Source: JALZMG01 sp963739975
GTDB lineage: Bacteria > Actinomycetota > Acidimicrobiia > Acidimicrobiales > Ilumatobacteraceae
NCBI GenBank assembly: GCA_963739975.1
Contig: CAVUCK010000026.1
Location: forward strand, 41,846 to 105,845
DNA: 64,000 nt
Direction of reading: 5' to 3'
Shown: positions 53,614 to 60,969 of the stretch, piece after piece
Position numbering within the stretch: the stretch's first letter is position 1
How the letters are laid out: each line of letters opens with the position of its first letter
Notes under the pieces: model-generated
What the model was told of the DNA's origin: nothing
What the model saw: the letters and a program-made list of their open reading frames with translations, nothing else
The model's database searches: none
Translations under genes and position numbers: made by a program

Positions 53614-54684
53614 ATGCCGAACGAACCTGGCCAGGAACGGCCGCTGGCGCCCGCCACGCTGGCGGTGGTAGCCGGTCGTCCGTCGGCGCCGGGTGAACCG
53701 TTGAATCAGCCAATCGTGCTGGCGTCGAACGTGCGTGGGAGTGGCGAGTACAGCCGGACCGACGGGACCGCGACGTGGTCCGCGTTGGAGGAGACAGTTG
53801 GGCTGTTGGAGGGCGGTCGAGCGCTGGCGTTCTCAAGCGGGATGGCCGCGGCTGCTGCTGCGATCTATGCGCTCGCGCCGCGGGTCGTCGTGGTGCCGGA
53901 GGTCAGCTATCTCGGGGTGCGCAGCCTGCTGGGCGAGTACGAGCGCCAGGGATCGATCGAGCTGCGCCGGGTCGACGTCACCGACACCGCGGCGGTCCGC
54001 ACGGCGGCCGAGGGGGCTGATGTGGTGTGGGTGGAGACTCCGACCAACCCGACTCTCGATGTTGCCGACCTGCCGACGATCAGCAAAGGTGTCGCTGCTG
54101 GGGGTGCCCGCATGGTGGTGGACTCGACGTTTGCCACCCCGCTTCGTCAACAACCTCTCGCTCACGGAGCGACGATCGTCGTGCACAGTGCGACGAAGTT
54201 CATCGGCGGGCATAGCGATCTGCTCCTCGGACTGTGCGTCACCGCCGACGACGATGTCCATGAACGACTGTTCCACGCGCGTGCGTTCCAGGGTGCAACA
54301 CCCGGCGCGCTCGAAGCGTTCCTCGCGCTGCGCGGGCTACGGACCCTGCCGATCCGCCTGGCGGCGGCGGAACGCAACGCCACCGAGCTCGTCGAACGGC
54401 TTCGCCAACATCCCGCCGTCGACGACGTTCGCTATCCCGGCAGCGGGGCGATGATCGCGTTCGTCTGCGCTGGTGGGGCTGCCGCCGCCGACGCGGTGTG
54501 CGACCAGGTCCGCCTGCTCGTGCCCGCCACCAGCCTCGGCGGGGTGGAGACGACCATCGAACGCCGTGAGAAGTACGCCGGTGATGCCCACGTCCATCCC
54601 GGCCTGCTGCGAATGAGCGTCGGCATCGAAGACATCGATGACCTCTGGCACGACCTCGAGACGGTGCTGACTGCGACCCACTGA
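53614..54684 (+). CDS. Cystathionine gamma-synthase-type PLP enzyme
   Basis: A 356-residue Cys/Met-metabolism PLP-dependent enzyme. ALAFSSGMAAAAAAI is the nucleotide/phosphate region, VWVETPTNPTLDV and VVDSTFATP bind PLP, and HSATKFIGGHSD has the PLP lysine (Lys195). VPATSLGGVETTIERR is the conserved C-terminal segment. Could make cystathionine or degrade methionine; family members are hard to separate by sequence. Start ATG 53614 lacks a strong ribosome site. Only gene between elements H and I. Confidence 0.9.
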   Translation: MPNEPGQERPLAPATLAVVAGRPSAPGEPLNQPIVLASNVRGSGEYSRTDGTATWSALEETVGLLEGGRALAFSSGMAAAAAAIYALAPRVVVVPEVSYLGVRSLLGEYERQGSIELRRVDVTDTAAVRTAAEGADVVWVETPTNPTLDVADLPTISKGVAAGGARMVVDSTFATPLRQQPLAHGATIVVHSATKFIGGHSDLLLGLCVTADDDVHERLFHARAFQGATPGALEAFLALRGLRTLPIRLAAAERNATELVERLRQHPAVDDVRYPGSGAMIAFVCAGGAAAADAVCDQVRLLVPATSLGGVETTIERREKYAGDAHVHPGLLRMSVGIEDIDDLWHDLETVLTATH

Positions 54685-54737
54685 ACCAGCGCGGGAGACA
54701 AGACACTGGTCACGCCCGTGCACTGCACTCGGCGACC

Positions 54738-54791
54738 CATCCGATATCGACGGGGATTACACCTGGCCGCCGCGTCCGCAACCGCCGAGAC
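54738..54791 (+). repeat. Cassette-type repeat element I
   Basis: ATCCGATATCGACGGGGATT, ACACCTGGCCGCCGCGTCC, then GCAACCGCCGAG. Confidence 0.75.
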
Positions 54792-54878
54792 GATGGCGCT
54801 CCCGCACATCCGCGTCGCCAGCGAGATTGAGGAATGTGGACGTGATCTGACATTGACGACCGTGAACTATCACGGCCG

Positions 54879-54899
54879 ATAGCAGTCACTGACTGCTAT
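54879..54899. promoter_or_regulatory. Palindromic operator at the PadR gene
   Basis: ATAGCAGTCA-C-TGACTGCTAT, 10-bp perfect arms around one base, overlapping the start codon at 54898. A second, weaker repeat (CTATC ... GATAG) overlaps its left side. Placement suggests autorepression by the PadR protein. Confidence 0.65.
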
Positions 54900-55317
54900 G
54901 TTGCGAGTAGTGCTTCTGTCGTCGCGATGTCGTTGGCTCGTCGGTCCCGGCCGGTGGAACGTCCGGGCACGCATCGAACGGTTCGTAGAGCCGGCCGTCC
55001 TGCTGCTGCTGGCCGCCGAGCCGCGTCACGGCTACGACCTCAAGGAACGGCTGGCGACGCTGGCCGGCGGTGAGGGCGCCGATGTCGCCAACCTCTACCG
55101 CCTGCTGCGCCAACTGGAGCTCGAGGGCATCGTGCGGTCGAGCTGGGACACCGGTGGCAGTGGGCCGGCCCGGCGGGTGTACCGCCTCACAGCATCGGGT
55201 CGGCGTTTGCTCGACGAGTGGGCCGACGAGCTGCGACGCCTGGAGGGCGCGACCGGGGCGTTCCTGGCCACCTACGACGCCACCCCACCCACCGCTGCGA
55301 GGACGCCGAGGAGCTGA
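54898..55317 (+). CDS. PadR-family transcriptional repressor
   Basis: A 139-residue regulator. The winged helix is EPAVLLLLAAEPRHGYDLKE, then GADVANLYRLLRQLELEGIV and RRVYRLTASGRRLLDEW. The first 25 residues are not conserved, so the true start may be downstream of ATG 54898, and the operator palindrome would then be fully upstream. A hydrolase gene starts 2 bp after its stop and is likely its target. Confidence 0.88.
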   Translation: MLRVVLLSSRCRWLVGPGRWNVRARIERFVEPAVLLLLAAEPRHGYDLKERLATLAGGEGADVANLYRLLRQLELEGIVRSSWDTGGSGPARRVYRLTASGRRLLDEWADELRRLEGATGAFLATYDATPPTAARTPRS

Positions 55318-55319
55318 GC

Positions 55320-56183
55320 ATGCCTGACCCCGTCGATTCTGGCCGCGGTGTGCCGGCAGGGCGTCGCGTCCGCCTTCCCGGGCGCGGCACGACGTTCGTG
55401 CGTGATGTCGCCGGTCCGGTCGGCGCCCCGACCGTGGTGCTGTTGCACGGCCTCGGTGCCACCGCCTCGATCAACTGGCCGGGCGCGTTCGACGCCCTCT
55501 CGTCGCAGTTCCGGGTCGTCGCTCTCGATCAGGCCGGCCACGGGCGGGGCGTTCGGTCACCGTGGCCGTTCCGGCTCGAGGACTGCGCCGACGACGTGGC
55601 GCGACTGGCCGACGTCTTGGGTATCGATCGCGTCATCACCGTCGGTTACTCGATGGGCGGACCGGTGGCGCTGCTCGCTCGCCGCCGTCACCCGTCGCTC
55701 GTCGGCGGCCTGGTGTTGTGCGCGACGAGCGCACGGTTCGCCGAGGAACGCCCCGCCGACTCGCCGTTCGGGGCGGCCATGGCGGCATCGTTGCGACTGA
55801 CGCCACCAGCCGTCCGCCGCCGCCTCGCCCAGACGGTCGTGCGGTACGCGGCCCGCGACTCGGCCATGTCGTCGGCGTTCGTCGACGAGGTCCGCGGTCA
55901 CGACCCGGCGGCGCTCATCGAAGCAGGGCGCGCCCTGGGCAACTTTGACGCCCGCCCGTGGCTCGCCGAGCTCCGTTGCCCGACGGCCAGCATCGTCACG
56001 ACCCGCGACCGTCTGGTCCCGCCGTCACGGCAGCTCGAACTGGCCCGCGCCACGAAAGCCAGCGTGTACTACGTCCACGCCGACCACCTCGGCGCGGTGG
56101 GTGACCGACCGCGGTTCCTTCCCGCGCTCAGCGCCGCGTGCCGGTCCGTCGGCTCCTCCCGCGACATGCGTGCCACCGGCTGA
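55320..56183 (+). CDS. Alpha/beta hydrolase
   Basis: A 287-residue serine hydrolase. VVLLHGLGATASINW is the oxyanion region, VGYSMGGPVA has nucleophile Ser110, TTRDRLVPP supplies the Asp and HADHLGAV the His. All catalytic parts are present. GAGGAG lies 6 nt before ATG 55320. With PadR it forms a two-gene unit, consistent with a function in detoxification or small-ester turnover; substrate unknown. Confidence 0.9.
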   Translation: MPDPVDSGRGVPAGRRVRLPGRGTTFVRDVAGPVGAPTVVLLHGLGATASINWPGAFDALSSQFRVVALDQAGHGRGVRSPWPFRLEDCADDVARLADVLGIDRVITVGYSMGGPVALLARRRHPSLVGGLVLCATSARFAEERPADSPFGAAMAASLRLTPPAVRRRLAQTVVRYAARDSAMSSAFVDEVRGHDPAALIEAGRALGNFDARPWLAELRCPTASIVTTRDRLVPPSRQLELARATKASVYYVHADHLGAVGDRPRFLPALSAACRSVGSSRDMRATG

Positions 56184-56247
56184 CGTCGCTCGCCGCCACC
56201 CCGACCTCACTCCGGAACCTGTACAGACCGGCGCGACGACGACCAGC

Positions 56248-56490
56248 GTGATCGCGCCTGCGCTGCAGCGCTGCGACGAGACGTGGAAGGTCGCCACGCT
56301 CGAACATGGCTGGGGCGCCACGACCGTCGCCCGACTCGGCGAGCTGATCGACGCTGCGCCACTGCCCGGGTTCGTGGCGATCGACGACGACGAACGCGGC
56401 GGCCTGCTGACGTTCGCGGAACGCGCCGCAGAGATCGAGGTGGTCACCATCGAGGCCCTCGTTCCCCGCCACGGCGTCGGCGAGCCTTGA
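56248..56490 (+). pseudogene. GNAT acetyltransferase, truncated
   Basis: The 80 residues contain WGATTVARLGELIDAAPLPG, then DDDERGGLLTFAERAAEIEV and TIEALVPRHGVGE. This is the first half of a GNAT fold; it stops exactly at the acetyl-CoA-binding R-x-x-G-x-G loop, and the remainder is lost. No catalytic function expected. GTG 56248 is the nearest start. Confidence 0.6.
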
Positions 56491-56593
56491 TGGGCGCTGC
56501 GCAGCGGCACGCCGCGGAACGGGGAGACACCGCCTCCCGCCAGAACGGCCGAGCGGCGCCGCAAGACTCGGCGGTAACAGGTAGGAAAGAGTC

Positions 56594-56863
56594 ATGTCTG
56601 ATCAGTGGAGGGTCACCCTGTTGGACGACGCGGGCAACGAACACTCGGGTCTCCGGCTCGTCGATGTCATCGGCTCGCTCGATCAGGCCGACTGGCGGGG
56701 CAAGCTCACCGGCGGCATTCAGCTTCGCGATATCCAGACCGACGTATCGCTGCGCATGGAGGATGGTGATGATCAGGGCCGGGTGGCTCAGATTCGCTTC
56801 ACCGGCGGTCCAGGCGGCGTGGAGGTGTACGGGCTGAGCGGGTTTGTCAACCGCTCACCGTGA
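56594..56863 (+). CDS. Hypothetical 89-residue protein
   Basis: Good ribosome site (AGGAAAG) before ATG 56594. The protein starts MSDQWRVTLLDDAGNEHSGL and is soluble and beta-rich, with regular hydrophobic alternation to the end. Codon use is gene-like. No family recognised. Confidence 0.6.
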   Translation: MSDQWRVTLLDDAGNEHSGLRLVDVIGSLDQADWRGKLTGGIQLRDIQTDVSLRMEDGDDQGRVAQIRFTGGPGGVEVYGLSGFVNRSP

Positions 56864-57035
56864 CCGACGATGTCGACCAGGCCGGCGACGTCGCCGTGGG
56901 CCATCCCGGCCACATTGGCGCCGCCGACTGGGGCAGGGCCGAGGCGCCGGCCGGCAGCGCGAACACAATCATCAGGCCGGCGACGGCGACGACGCTGGCG
57001 ATTCGGCCCCGATTCCTGCCGCCCATTATCGCCAT
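56847..57035 (-). CDS. Possible short secreted protein or truncated gene
   Basis: MAIMGGRNRGRIASVVAVAG then LMIVFALPAGASA is a convincing signal peptide, but the remaining 25 residues (PMWPGWPTATSPAWSTSS) look out of frame. A frameshift in a longer secreted protein is likely. Overlaps the preceding gene end by 17 bp. Confidence 0.35.
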   Translation of the reverse strand: MAIMGGRNRGRIASVVAVAGLMIVFALPAGASALPQSAAPMWPGWPTATSPAWSTSSVTVSG

Positions 57036-57232
57036 CCCTCGCCGCTCCGCTCCGGGCGACCCCCGCTCGCGATCGCAAAGCACGACGCCCGTCAACGTGT
57101 TGGGTCAGTCACACGGCTCGGTGCTTGCACCGGCGCTCGCTCGGACGTGCTGGAACACAGCAAGGCCGCGCCCATGCTCTCACGGGGCACCGTCGCCGCA
57201 CGAACACCCGGCCCTCCGATATCCGCCAATTG

Positions 57233-57274
57233 CGTCCGAATAACCCGGCGTACCGCGTCCTCTACCGCCGGGTC
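57233..57274 (+). repeat. Cassette-type repeat element J
   Basis: CGTCCGAATAACCCGGCGTA, then CCGCGTCCTCTACCGCCGGG. Its arms ACCCGGCG and CGCCGGGT are fully complementary. Shortest copy. Confidence 0.7.
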
Positions 57275-57343
57275 GCCGCCGCTGAATCCTGCGCGCCGCC
57301 GTTGGGACGGTTCCCTCGCAGCCGCACAGGGAACGGTCTCAGC

Positions 57344-57487
57344 GTGGATGAATCGAAGAACGTCCCTGGCACTCGTCTGACCTGCACGAACGCCGAGTGT
57401 GCCTGCGAGCTGCAGATCAACAACCCGTGCCCACACGGCACCACCTACACCTGTGCCTGCGGTCACCCCCTCGAGCCGATCGCCTAG
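57344..57487 (+). CDS. Metallothionein-like small Cys-rich protein
   Basis: A 47-residue protein with six Cys and two His: TCTNAECACELQ, NPCPHGTTYTCACGHPL. The spacing resembles short actinobacterial metallothioneins (T-C-T-x-x-x-C-x-C ... Y-x-C-x-C-G). It should bind Zn, Cd or Cu in the cytoplasm. GTG 57344 has only a weak ribosome site. It is the only gene in the 250-bp unit between elements J and K. Confidence 0.72.
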   Translation: MDESKNVPGTRLTCTNAECACELQINNPCPHGTTYTCACGHPLEPIA

Positions 57488-57540
57488 CCCGATAACCACG
57501 GGAGGCGTGCCGCTCAGGCGCGTCCACGATCGCCGGCTCG
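57486..57540 (+). repeat. Cassette-type repeat element K
   Basis: GCCCGATAACCACGGGAGGC, then GCTCAGGCGCGTCCACGATC and GCCGGCTCG. Has a 7-8 bp insertion in the centre. Starts at the metallothionein-like stop. Confidence 0.65.
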
Positions 57541-57559
57541 CAACCGTCTGAGCGGCAGG

Positions 57560-57856
57560 TCAGTGTGCGTATCGCAACGCTGCGTCGGCGAGTCGCACGA
57601 GCCGCTTGTAGTGGCCTCGGGCGTCGGTCGGAAAGGTCTCGATCGACCGGGACAGTTCATCCTTCGCTGCGACAAGCCGGAGCTGTTCGTCAGGGTTCAG
57701 ACGGCCCGATGACGCAGTGAGGGCCCAACCGAAGATGTCGGCGTCGATCAGCACAGGATCGACGATGCCGTAGGTGCGTCCCTTGTCCACTTCAGGCGGG
57801 AACCCGGCTTCTCTGTGCTCCGCGAGCAGATCAAGCAGTGCGCGGCGGGCGTCCAC
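57560..57856 (-). CDS. Hypothetical 98-residue protein
   Basis: Starts GTG 57856 (VDARRALLDLLAEHREAGFP) and contains DPVLIDADIFGWALTASSG. Helical, soluble, good codon use. The middle region (LDADIFGWA-like) hints at a regulatory or toxin-type partner, but I do not recognise it. Only gene between elements K and L, on the minus strand. Confidence 0.55.
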   Translation of the reverse strand: MDARRALLDLLAEHREAGFPPEVDKGRTYGIVDPVLIDADIFGWALTASSGRLNPDEQLRLVAAKDELSRSIETFPTDARGHYKRLVRLADAALRYAH

Positions 57857-57890
57857 CCGAACATCTTGCCCGAACCGGTTCCGGCAGGGG

Positions 57891-57941
57891 CATCCGAGTA
57901 ACGCGGGGAATATGCCGGCGCTCCGCGTCCGGTACCGCCAA
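57891..57941 (+). repeat. Cassette-type repeat element L
   Basis: ATCCGAGTAACGCGGGGAAT, ATGCCGGCGCTCCGCGTCC, then GGTACCGCC. The last copy, 150 bp before vapB. Confidence 0.7.
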
Positions 57942-58061
57942 TGAGAATGTGTGGTGGCGCTCGGATGGATGGCGCTTTGCTGCGGCCTGTTCGCACCAAG
58001 CGCTTGCAATTGCGAGCGCATCAGCGGCGAACCGTGTCCGAGCCGACACGAGGTCCGGTAT

Positions 58062-58085
58062 CCTTACCTCAGGCTAGAAGTAAGG
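58062..58085. promoter_or_regulatory. Inverted repeat upstream of vapB
   Basis: CCTTAC and GTAAGG separated by 12 nt, directly downstream of a possible -10 box TATCCT (58059-58064) and 9 bp before the start. Placed as expected for VapB autoregulation. Confidence 0.5.
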
Positions 58086-58093
58086 GGATTATC

Positions 58094-58342
58094 GTGGACG
58101 CTGCAGCAAAGCTGACTTCGAAGGGCCAGATCACGGTACCGAAGGCGGTGCGGGACGCCCTCGATCTGCGTGAGGGAGATCAAGTCGTGTTCCGCATCCA
58201 CGGCGCTCAGGCCGTGCTGTCTCGGACCGGCGACTTCCTCGATCTCGCCGGCACGATCCCGGTGCCGGCTCGACGGCGCGGCGCGAGCTGGGACGAGGTG
58301 CGACGCACCACGCGTGCGGCTCGTGCGAAACGCGCCCGGTGA
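58094..58342 (+). CDS. vapB: AbrB-type antitoxin
   Basis: An 82-residue antitoxin and DNA-binding protein. KLTSKGQITVPKAVRDALDL and REGDQVVFRI form the swapped-hairpin AbrB/MazE domain. The basic tail (WDEVRRTTRAARAKRAR) should wrap the toxin. GGGGA lies 5-6 nt before GTG 58094. It overlaps vapC as GTGA. Confidence 0.9.
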   Translation: MDAAAKLTSKGQITVPKAVRDALDLREGDQVVFRIHGAQAVLSRTGDFLDLAGTIPVPARRRGASWDEVRRTTRAARAKRAR

Positions 58343-58737
58343 CCGCCTTCGTCGACACGAACGTGTTGGTACGTCATCTCACGGGTGACCCGCCGCCCAT
58401 GGCTGCTCGCGCCACGGCGTACCTGGCGAGCGGCGAGGAGCTGCTCGTGGCGGACGTCATCGTCGCCGAGTGTGTCTACGTGCTCGAGTCGTTCTACGAA
58501 GCGCCACGGGTTCAGGTCGCGGCAGCCATTCGGTCGCTGCTGGCGTTCGACTCGGTGGTGACGATCGATGCGGCCATGCTCTTGCGCGCGGTGGAGGTGT
58601 ACGAGTTGGACCAGTTGGACTTCGCCGAGGCGTACCTCGTTGCGGCTGCCGAGCGCAACGGCGTCGGACGAGTCGCCTCGTTCGACCGGGCAATCGATCG
58701 GGTTCCGACCGTCGAGCGGGTGGAGCCGGCCGGCTGA
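58339..58737 (+). CDS. vapC: PIN-domain toxin (VapC family)
   Basis: A 132-residue RNase-type toxin. The acidic residues are in FVDTNVLVRHL (Asp6), VAECVYVLE (Glu), LDFAEAYLVAAA (the usual Asp is in the DFAEA motif) and ASFDRAI (Asp). All four fit a Mg-dependent PIN active site cutting tRNA or rRNA. With vapB it forms a complete module that could stabilise the island. It lies 143 bp inside the right border. Confidence 0.92.
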   Translation: MTAFVDTNVLVRHLTGDPPPMAARATAYLASGEELLVADVIVAECVYVLESFYEAPRVQVAAAIRSLLAFDSVVTIDAAMLLRAVEVYELDQLDFAEAYLVAAAERNGVGRVASFDRAIDRVPTVERVEPAG

Positions 58738-58880
58738 GACGGCATGCGGGCCTCCGCATCCAAGTTTCCATCCAAGTTCTTCGGCGGACTTGTACGGATG
58801 CGACGGCACCAGACGGACGACCGGAGGGACAAAGTACCTGCACCCAGCATTGCGCGGCACGGGGCGGACCCTCTGGCGCC

Positions 58881-58924
58881 GACTCATAATCCCTCGGTCG
58901 TGGGTTCGATCCCCACCCGCCCTA
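58881..58924. repeat. Island right attachment site (tRNA-Met 3' fragment)
   Basis: Exact copy of the 3' 44 bp of tRNA-Met (anticodon stem to discriminator). The 5' half of the tRNA is absent, so it is not a gene. Confidence 0.85.
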
Positions 58925-59008
58925 CCGATCTGGCCAGCAGAAGGCGCCCGGGATGGGCGAAGGAGCGCCCCGGGTCTTGGAGCTCATCGTCGAGTCCGGG
59001 ACGCCGCC

Positions 59009-59761
59009 ATCTGCCTGGCCAGCCCGATCACGACGAGACGCGTCCTCTACGTCGCCGCCACCAGAGGACGGTGCCGCAACGACCTGCGCGTCATCACCGA
59101 CACCACCAACGTCGCCGAAGCCCGAGCCGTCCTCGACCGAGTCCTTGCCAGCGACCGAGCCGACATCCTCGCGGTCACCCAACGCCGCACCCTCGCCGCG
59201 CAAGACCGCCGACCAACTTCACCGGCGCCGCCCCGGCCTACGCCTCGCTGCGAGATCCCGGACTGGTTCGAGTCGCTCCTGGCCAAGGCGCAAGCTGACC
59301 TGGCCGGCCTACAACGCCAGGAGCATGACGCTCGGGTGACGCGGGAGAGGTTGACAGCCAAACTTGCGGACGCCGAGCACGCCCTGCAGCGGATCGACGC
59401 CGACGCCGACCCCGACCGCAACCTGCTCGGTCTCGCCGAGGAGCGCGCCGAGCGCGCCCGCCAGACTCACTCGACCGCTGCGCACGACTTGGCGGGAGCG
59501 CCAAGGCGACAACGACATGCCGCACGGGAAGTGGTCGCCATCGCCGAACGACGCAGCACAGCGGCCAATCGCGAATTGCAGCGAATCAAGAGCTCCACTG
59601 CGGCCAGCATCGAGCGGTACCACCAGGCGGTTGAGCACAAGCGCCAGGCGCGCGACGAGGCCGTCCTCGCCGCCGGCGGAACCAGCGTCTACGAGCCCTC
59701 ACAGCAGAGTGGAACGCCTTCGCAGCCCAGGTCGCCGACCCTGACGGGCACTTGTGGATGA
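59009..59761 (+). pseudogene. C-terminal remnant of a conjugative relaxase/helicase
   Basis: RRVLYVAATRGRCRNDLRVI, TDTTNVAEARAVLDRVLASD and AVTQRRTLAAQ are typical of the end of the helicase domain of MobF/TraA-type relaxases in Actinobacteria. A coiled-coil tail follows (QEHDARVTRERLTAKLADAE). The relaxase domain and Walker A region are missing and no start fits. It lies 85 bp outside the island border. Near 59710 the adjacent frame reads WNAFAAQVADPDGHLWMILV, perhaps the end of another broken gene. Confidence 0.6.
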
Positions 59762-60417
59762 TCCTGGTCCAACCGCGCGACGCAACCCGCAGCGACGTTT
59801 CGCGCGTCCGAACGTGCGCACCGAACGATCGTCGTAGTCGGGGAGCGTCGCGCACCGAGCGGCATTTCCTTCGCACACACCGAATGACGCGACCGAACGA
59901 CGAGACCACACAAGCGGCGCGCTCGCCAGATCGGCAGGAAAGTGCGCCGTGCTGTGGCCGACGGCCGGCTCTGCAGTGCTCGCGATCGCGAGCGGGAGGA
60001 ACGGCCCTGTCGGATGCCCCGCCAGCCCGCTCATCGCGCGTTCGAGGACGCGTGGTAGCGGACACCGCAGCGATCGTCGGGATGCGCCAGGATCGGCGCT
60101 CGGAGGACGGTGTGTCTGCGGCCATCTCGTTGAGCGTTCTCGGGCGCGCATTACTGGACACGGCGGGACGTCGAGAAGGTTGCCGCCTACGGCAACTCGA
60201 CGATGCAATGCGGGGGCCGAGTGGGGCTGCGTCATCAGCGAGCTCCGCGCCGCTTCGAGGCTCCCGTCAGGACGACGCACACGTCCGAGGATCGTCCGCT
60301 CACGGCGGGCCGACGACCGGAGAATGGTCGAGGCGCGCGGTCCCAAACATGGTGCTGGCGCGTGGGGTGTTAGATCACCGCGTCGTCCGGACATCAAGAG
60401 GTGGAAGGAAGGTCAGG
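59762..60417. other. Intergenic region without a confident gene
   Basis: About 650 bp. Open frames are long on both strands but Arg/Ser-rich, without motifs or ribosome sites. It probably holds decayed sequence from the same mobile-element remnant. Promoter for the sigma factor is expected near its right end. Confidence 0.5.
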
Positions 60418-60969
60418 GTGGCCGAGGTGACTGGTAACGACGAGCGGTTCGGATCGCTCTACGAGGCTCACCGTGCCGCTCTTGCGGGGTACTGCCAGCG
60501 CCGCGTCGCAGGCGATCTGGTCGATGAGGTGATGGCGGACGTGTTCGTGGCGGCGTGGCGTCGCGTCGAGGAGATTCCCGAGGGGTCAGAGCTTCCCTGG
60601 TTGTATGGGGTCGCCCGCAACGTGGTCGCTAACCAGCGGCGCAGCTTCGGGCGGCGGTTGCGGCTGGCGGTTCGTGTCATGTCGCAACGGTCGGAGCTCG
60701 CGCCGGAACCGGCGGTCGCGGTGTCGGCAGGGGATCCGCTGGTGTTGGGCGCACTGGCCACGCTGTCACCGTCGGATCAGGAGGTGCTGCGGTTGCGGGC
60801 GTGGGAGGACCTCTCGACCGCCGAGATCGCTGTCGTGTTGGGGATCAGCGCATCGGCGGTGAGTATGCGCCTGTCGCGGGCTAAGCGTCGGTTCGAGCGT
60901 GCGCTCACCGCGGCCGGCTTCACCGCCCGCCGCACCGGTGCGCGACTCGACAAAGAGGAGTTGTCATGA
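60418..60969 (+). CDS. ECF-type sigma factor
   Basis: A 183-residue sigma factor. Region 2 is FGSLYEAHRAALAGYCQRRV, then VDEVMADVFVAAWRRVEEIP and LPWLYGVARNVVANQRR. Region 4 is ALATLSPSDQEVLRLRAWED and VLGISASAVSMRLSRAKRR. No SnoaL or other extension. GGAAGG precedes GTG 60418. The next gene starts in its stop codon (ATGA), so the pair forms a sigma/anti-sigma-like unit. Confidence 0.92.
   Translation: MAEVTGNDERFGSLYEAHRAALAGYCQRRVAGDLVDEVMADVFVAAWRRVEEIPEGSELPWLYGVARNVVANQRRSFGRRLRLAVRVMSQRSELAPEPAVAVSAGDPLVLGALATLSPSDQEVLRLRAWEDLSTAEIAVVLGISASAVSMRLSRAKRRFERALTAAGFTARRTGARLDKEELS

Noticed and set aside
44950..57941. Calling the repeated elements definite integron attC sites.
   Set aside because: The GTT core is conserved in only some copies, outer arms pair incompletely, and there is no intI or attI in the window. 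Kept as a hypothesis only.
43009..58924. A hidden integrase for the island.
   Set aside because: I looked for the Arg...His-x-x-Arg...Tyr box of tyrosine integrases and for serine recombinase motifs on both strands and found none.
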